A stretch of 64,000 nucleotides of DNA from Amorphophallus konjac (Eukaryota > Streptophyta > Magnoliopsida > Alismatales > Araceae). Under the pieces are notes generated by a model, which worked only from the letters and a program-made list of their open reading frames with translations, did not search any database and was not told where the DNA came from. The number at the start of each line of letters is the position of its first letter. Position 1 is the first letter of the stretch. This document shows, piece after piece, positions 58,787-64,000 of this stretch. A program made the position numbers and the translations under genes. The DNA is taken from the NCBI GenBank assembly GCA_022559845.1, contig CM040123.1:300316642-300380641 (forward strand). Reading direction: 5' to 3'.

Positions 58787-61330
58787 ATGGCGGATCAGCG
58801 TCTGGAGATCGAAGAGTGGAAGGGCGAGCCTGCGGCGAGGGTGACGGTGATATTGTCAGCTCCAAATTGCAGCGAGCTGGGGGAGGCAGAGGTGAAAAGG
58901 CTGGAGCACCAGTTTCACCTGCCCTATAAGTTTTACTTCACTGCGGCTGCCCCGCACGAGACGAGCTTGGATTCTCCTACAGGCCATATCTTCACCTTCC
59001 TTCTGTTGTGGAAGGGTGGGTTCCGCCTTCCCTTCGAGCCCTTTGTTGTTGAGCTTCTTGATTTCTTTCGGTTGGCGCCCATATAGTTGGTAGCCAACTC
59101 TTATCTTCTTCTTTTCGCCTTTTGCATCCTCTGTCACCAATGTGGGGTTCCTCCTTCCTTGGACCTCTTCCATTATTTTTTTGAGTTGAAGGCGCACCCC
59201 TTGGCCGGGAAGGGCTTCTATTTCATCTAGGGGAGGTGGAATAGGAGCTTTGTCTCCTTGGCCGCGAAGGATTCTTCACACAAGGGATGGAAAACTAAGT
59301 TCTTTTGGGTGGGGATTTCTTTGGTGGAGGAGACGTGGAGGTGTCCCATAATCCCCAATTTCCATCCGAACATCCCTCCGAGGCAAGATGAGTTCTCTCT
59401 GGATGTGGAGAAGTATGCAGCCACATTGCTGGAGCATCGCCAGTCCACGGAGGCGCTGATCACCCCGGAGAATATCGAGCGGTGCCTTCTTGCGCGGCTA
59501 CATCCTACAGGTTCAGATGCTACGGACTAACTTCTTCGTCGGATGACAAGACCATTTTCTTTTCCTGACTACATCTTCTTCTGCGCAGACGTGAGGTGGC
59601 CGACTGTGGAGGAGGAGCCTGCGGCCTAGTGGGCGGTGATCGATCTTGGCGATGACTCGGATGCCGACGAGCTGCGAGCTTCCGAGGGGCGCTCCCGAGC
59701 CCGAGACAAGGGCAAGGGAAGGGACCAGGAGGGGACTTCTAGGCCGCGGCGGTCCAAGCGCAAAGATCCCGTAGAGGGCATGATACGGGATGTCGTGAAG
59801 GCTAAGAAGCGGGCCAAGAAAGTCGGGTCTGACCCTGCTGTCGAAGGGGACTTTGGCTCGGTGGCTTTCCCCTCTTCCGAGTGAGATAGGGCCGACCCAA
59901 TTGGGCCGGCTCCCCCATCCGCCGAGTGAGAGGGGGCTGAGGAGGCCAGGGCCACTTCTGGGGGCGGCGGCGTTGGATCGACTCTCCCCTCAGCAGGAGC
60001 TGAGGGGGCCAGAGCCGCTTCTGCTGGTGGCGGTGGCGCTGGATCGGCTCTCCCCTCAGCCGGAACTGAGGGGCCGGAGTTGAAGTGAGCGACGCTGGGA
60101 CCACGTCCGAGACTGGGGCGTCGATTGGGTCGGGTGACGCTCCGGGTGGCGGTGCAGGCGCCGAGCCGGTCGAGGCCGGGGGGTCACGAGGAGCGGCGAC
60201 GCAGCCCCCACCGACTGAGGCAAAAGGGGCAGATGAAGCAGCGGCTCAATCCAGGCCAGCCTGTGGGGCTCCCGAGGAGATGTCGCTCGGAGGTAGGGCC
60301 CTTATTTCGACAGCTCTAGAGAGGCTGGGCATCCAGGGCCCTCTGTATCAGGTATGTCGCGGCATAGCTGCGAAGGTGGTGAGGGGGGGATAGGCAGCAC
60401 TCCCCGCCCTTGGCCCTTGAGCTGGTTGTGGAGGGTGGCTTGATCTTGGCCCAGATGGGGGCCACTCTAGCTGAAGCTTACGCTCGGTCAGAGTCGGAGC
60501 GGTCGACCCTTGCCTGGACCCTTGGTGGGTCGGACAGGAAGGTGGCTCAACTCACCGAGGAGCGTGACGGGCTTCGACAGGAGCTCTCCTCAGTTAAAGA
60601 GCTGGCGCAGGTGAGCCAGGTGGAGGCCTGGACAATGTCCGAACAATTGGCTCGGGCTCGCGAGATACTTGAGAGGAAGGGCAAGCTTGTGGAGGAGGAG
60701 CATTTGGCCCGCGTCGAGCTAGATGGCCTGTGGGAGGCTGAGTGCGCCGAGCTGGTGGACCGAGACGAGGAAGCCGTGCGTCTTCGAATGGAGGCCGAGG
60801 ATGATCGGGCTGAGGTGGAGAAGCAGATGGCCAAGGCCGAGGCTGAGCGGAGGTTATCCGAGGTGGAGCGGGAAAAGACTGAACTCGTTGGTAGGTTGGA
60901 ATCGGCCGGGGCGGAGGCACTCGAGCAATATAGACGCTCGAAGGCCTACCGGGTCAACCTTAAGGAGGCTTCCCTCCCCTACTATGAGTCAGCACTTCGC
61001 CGGGGCATCCGCAAGGGATTCAAGAAAGGCTATGACTGGGCCATCTCTTACGCGAAGGAGCAGGCGTCCGAGACAATCAATTTCCCGTCTGGGCAATGCT
61101 ATGACTCGGATTTATCATCCTCCGGTTCTTCTGGTTCGACGTCGGAGGAAAGAGAACAGGGGGACTCTTCGTCCGAGGGGTTGCCAACTCCGGATGTCTC
61201 GGGAGGGCGCGCAACTGAGGCAGTTCCCACGCCGGTGGGGTCAGTGCCAGGGTGGGCCGCCGCCGAGGGTGCCGGGGGCAAACCGTCCGAGCCTCCCACT
61301 TCTGAGCCTCAAGATGGGCGAGAGGCCTGA
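58787..61330 (+). pseudogene. Antisense extra gene of E: gypsy-type 'transposase' domain, intron, coiled coil
   Basis: The best-preserved copy. Start MADQRLEIEEW aligns with B. The N-terminal domain reads VKRLEHQFHLPYKFYF, LLLWKGGFRLPFEPFVVELL, PPSLDLFHYFFELKAHPLAG and KGWKTKFFWVG, like the plant gypsy-type transposase family. In-frame TAGs at 59084 and about 59228 break it. A predicted intron (59511-59588) contains a TAA that splicing would remove. After it: VEEEPAA, a TAG at 59627, a basic segment (RPRRSKRKDPVEGMIRDVVK), a Gly/Ala/Pro-rich linker in shifting frames (59885-60393), then an open 306-codon coiled-coil segment from 60410 (LTEERDGLRQELSSVKELAQ) ending YYESALRRGIRKGFKKGYDW, FPSGQCYDSD and a Ser/Pro tail. 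Function unknown. The long coiled coil suggests a protein that self-associates. Confidence 0.78.
59511..59588 (+). other. Predicted spliceosomal intron in E's antisense gene (78 bases)
   Basis: The donor is CAG|GTTCAG and the acceptor TTCTGCGCAG|AC, with a CTGAC branch-like site about 20 bases before the acceptor and a T/C-rich tract. It is phase 1 and follows PTG, as in B. It contains an in-frame TAA (59528-59530). Its length is divisible by three. Confidence 0.68.
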
Positions 61331-61698
61331 TGTATCTGTTTTGCCTTTTCTCCTTATATGTTTTCCTTTCTTCGAAGAAAAGCTTCTTCGTTTGTGTAAA
61401 GAACGTAAGGCAGTAGCGTTATGATGAAGACTTAACTCTTTTGTACCGCCATTGCCGTAGTTTGACCAGCGTATCTGTAGTAGTTGGAAAGTGTAGATAC
61501 TTTTTGCGTGGATCTCGCATGATGGCTGGGTGATCGTCTGACAGGGTGTCTTTCCGTTTTCTCATGCTTTAACTGCTCGGCCGCTTCGTGTGTCCCATTA
61601 GGATGGAACCGAGGAGTCTGAGGTGACCGTCTGTAAGGTGAAGTCCCTTTAGCGTATTTTCGAGGGGAGAATCATTTAAGACAATTAACCTCTCTTCG
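61331..61698. other. E: spacer after antisense gene
   Basis: 370 bases homologous to 17589-17958 of B. No ORF seen. Confidence 0.5.
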
Positions 61699-61709
61699 CC
61701 TATAAAAGG
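61699..61709 (+). promoter_or_regulatory. Conserved antisense TATA box in E
   Basis: CCTATAAAAGG followed by TCTGAAGGGCGTC and CATCGCTTA, as in A and B. The downstream small ORF is missing because the element is cut near 61786. Confidence 0.58.
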
Positions 61710-61785
61710 TCTGAAGGGCGTCTCTCCCTCTCCATCGCTTAGGATTTTCTCTGACAGTCTTCCCTCTCTCCTTCTTCATGAGTGT

Positions 61786-62540
61786 TGGTTATAATGTGTC
61801 CCTTCTTTTGCAAGATGGGCTATGATGCCAACTATGATGAAAGTATGAGCAAATAGTGGAATCAATCAACCCATGAACATGTGCAACATGAACCTAGGCA
61901 ACCAGCACGAATGCTAGCATGGGCATGCTATCTCAATCAGAACTAAGCCAAGCAAACAAAGAAAAACACACGTCGGGGCGTGGAATAAGGAGATAAAGAA
62001 AAACACACCGTATAGGTGGAACAAGCAAATAAGGAGAAAATATGAAGAAGGAGAGAGCTAATGCCCAAACTAAGGAAAGATGTGATCGCCACTAAGGTAA
62101 AAACAAGCCAAAGACCTGGTAAATACCTTAGAATAAGAGGATGATGCACCCGCCCAAGGGAGAGAGAAAGTAACCAGGAAAACTGTAGCTCTGTCAGATG
62201 TAACGGTTGAAGAGTGATGCGTCACAGAACTGTGACGGCCTCACGATACGCCTCTACGGGAATGTAACGGGTCTATGGTAGACCGTTAGAGCTTCTGCAG
62301 AATAAAAACTGGGAATCTTTGATCTCCAAGATTTCCAGCCGGCCAGGAAGCTTGGGCCTCGTGCTAAGAGCTCTGTAAACCCGCAAAAGAGTGTAGATCA
62401 CTAGAAAAATAATCCCAAATTAGCCCTTGGACAAAGTAGTATCAATAAATCAAAGAAACTGAAGAACATGCAAAATGAAAGGGAAATATCAGGGAAGTTG
62501 TATTTTTTAACCCCTCTGGGGCGTTTTAAAAGATAGGAAG
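61786..62540. repeat. Sequence L: probable LTR fragment inserted in E
   Basis: Homology to B ends here and unrelated sequence begins (TGGTTATAATGTG or TGTCCC a few bases on). It has no ORF with a motif and ends where another LTR starts. It is probably the outer part of an LTR that was hit by M; this rests on position only. Confidence 0.35.
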
Positions 62541-64000
62541 TGTCATGCCCCGAGCGCGGAAGATACTCGGATATGCGCGACGAGTTTATATCTATCATGT
62601 CAATCAGAGTAGTAGTGTATTCGACACCAAAACAGAGATGCGCAAAATAGCAAGATAACCCAATCCTTTATTTCATAATGGATAGACTATTACAAATCCA
62701 ATACTCTATTCAATTAAAAAAGAAAAGTACATAGTTGACTCAAGAAAATAGGAAAAAGACTAGATGACACTTGGAGAAGTTCTATCTCTTTCACTCTTGA
62801 CCATTCCCATCCGATTGACTTCCCTTGTCGTCGGAATTACCTGAAAAGTAGGGAACACACGGAGTGAGCGAATGCTCAGTAGGAAATTATATCTCAAGCG
62901 CTAGCAAGGGGTTTAAATAGTTACATCTTTCATGTATGTACTGTAGCTATGCATGCTCGTATAAAACGACAAGGTAGAGAGAGAATTTATCAATAAGACA
63001 GCAAGATGAACTAGTCATGAGCTTTCAAGAAAAGATAACAAGATATTCAAGCAAGTACTTTTTAGCAAGTCATGTCAAGAACTTTGGCTATCATGTATCA
63101 AGCAAGCAAGTAATTACCCTTTCTCGGGTCACACTATTCATGTCAAGCATGAGTCAAGTACAAGATTTGTGTGGAATGTCCAATCAAGCTAGTCATGCAC
63201 TCGGTATAATGCCAGATACCTTATCATTCAACTCCCATGGGCACAAGTACTTTCGGGTGCTCCTCCCAGGACCAGATCGGGCCCTATATGCGCAGGCATT
63301 TATCATGTATATTTGACATCCACTCTTGTATATATATAGCCAATATGGAATTTCAACAATTTAAGCTTGTAGACACGTAGGATAACTTTGAGAGAATTGA
63401 GTCCAAAAATATGATATTGGACATAGATAGGTGATAATAACGGTATAAACACGATTTATCGATGAAACTAGGTGGAATTAGGTTCCCTTAACTCGGGTAC
63501 CATGACAAACAAGTATGGACATTCTTTTTATAGAATTGAGGTCCACATGAACAGTATATCAAAGGCAAGATACCCTCATTCTTATTATAGAATTGAGGTC
63601 CACAAGAACATCAACAAATGGCATGATATCATCATCCCATTAAGAATTCTCATGATATACTCTTTGCATATCATAAGGGCCGGTATACCATGTTTCTTTA
63701 GAGTGACATGGCATTCAATAGTGTAATGGGTTTTTAGGGTACAACCAGCTCAGTCGGCCTTGAGGGAATCCAAGGCTCGAGGAGTCTTACGGAGGTCTCT
63801 ATGACTAACTCGCTAGTCCAAAGGAACGGAATGTCCAATGGAGAGCTTGTATGTCAATGAGAATTAAGGGTGATCGATAAAACATCATGAAACGTGGGAC
63901 TATACTCACGGAGTGGAGATATAGTGCCGATATACATATATATATAGATATACTGAAACCATCGGTTATCAGAAACAGGGTAAAAACATTTTTACAGGAA
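62541..64000 (+). repeat. Element M: LTR, incomplete (runs off the window)
   Basis: It starts TGTCATGCCCCGAGC, a plant Ty3 LTR start, preceded by ggaag (62536-62540). Inside is 'acctgaaaagtagggaac' with 'gtgagcgaatgctcagtag', a phrase I know from many plant Ty3 LTRs. No coding sequence is reached. The ORF at 63017-63316 lies within LTR sequence and has no motif. Confidence 0.65.
63520..63610. repeat. Two-copy direct repeat, 57-base period, in LTR of M
   Basis: The phrase tatagaattgaggtccaca occurs in the copies starting at 63520 and 63577 with few changes. Confidence 0.85.

Larger units (their letters stand above)
49374..61785 (-). mobile_element. Element E: Tat-lineage retrotransposon, 3' part only, split by F and cut on the right
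   Basis: The left end is a 3' LTR (777 bases in two pieces around F), then a polypurine tract, the antisense extra gene, and the conserved antisense TATA region. Homology to B stops near 61786, where other LTR-type sequence begins. Pol, gag and the 5' LTR are not in the window. The LTR is related to but clearly diverged from those of A and B, so E is a separate subfamily. Confidence 0.88.
10545..64000 (+). mobile_element. Element A: Ty3/gypsy Tat-lineage retrotransposon, interrupted three times, 3' end beyond window
   Basis: A's own sequence is in pieces: 10545-14089 (5' LTR, gag, protease, first half of RT), 34917-38882 (rest of pol, spacer, antisense gene) and 49298-49373 (more antisense gene). 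Between them sit B (14090-34911, duplication gcgta at 14085-14089 and 34912-34916), D (38883-49292, duplication caaac at 38878-38882 and 49293-49297) and E (from 49374, preceded by gcatc). The pol frame resumes after B exactly where it left off. A's 3' LTR is not in the window. A lies in K; its predicted duplication is gtgcg (10540-10544). Confidence 0.92.

Noticed and set aside
63017..63316. 99-codon ORF near the right edge
   Set aside because: Inside LTR-type sequence of M, no motif or homolog recognised.

Overview
The window is plant nuclear DNA made almost wholly of LTR retrotransposons; I find no cellular gene, tRNA, rRNA or CRISPR array. Plant origin is inferred from Ty3/gypsy Tat-lineage elements (dual RNase H, antisense extra gene), chromodomain-bearing chromoviruses, PBSs complementary to initiator-Met and Asp tRNAs, and 0.7-2.9 kb LTRs nested in each other, as in gene-poor, possibly pericentromeric DNA of an angiosperm with a large genome. 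The species cannot be read from the sequence.

Layout (letters are mine). The window reads as one continuous nest. J, a Ty3 element seen only as an RNase H fragment (8958-9260), is the oldest layer. On its left it was hit by I (3' LTR 6087-8957), which appears to carry the partial LTR H (2921-5267), itself cut by G (1-2920, minus). On its right J was hit by K (LTR fragment from 9261), and K by A (Tat, plus, from 10545 to beyond the window). A was hit three times: by B (14090-34911, same Tat family, minus), D (38883-49292, chromovirus, minus) and E (from 49374, Tat, minus). B was hit by C (22096-32125, chromovirus, plus). E was hit by F (49705-57881, non-autonomous, minus) inside its LTR and by further LTR sequence (L from about 61786, M from 62541). 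For B, C, D and F both LTRs and a matching 5-bp target duplication are visible (gcgta, ctcgg, caaac, cgtac).

Coding content. C and D carry one long gag-protease-RT-RNase H-integrase-chromodomain frame that runs through the polypurine tract about 125 bases into the 3' LTR; both are broken by stops, D also by frameshifts. A and B carry Tat gag-pol, also broken. A, B and E carry, between pol and the 3' LTR, a long gene on the opposite strand (gypsy-type 'transposase' domain plus coiled coil). In B and E it has a predicted 72/78-base GT-AG intron. Further on, in the same antisense direction, lies a conserved TATA box followed in A and B by a 26-39 codon ORF. F has no pol, only a degenerate acidic ORF with a repeated motif.

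None of the elements looks autonomous as it stands. The most unusual material is the antisense transcription unit of the Tat family and the LTR-encoded C-terminal tail shared by C and D. LTR divergence figures are hand counts over short stretches.
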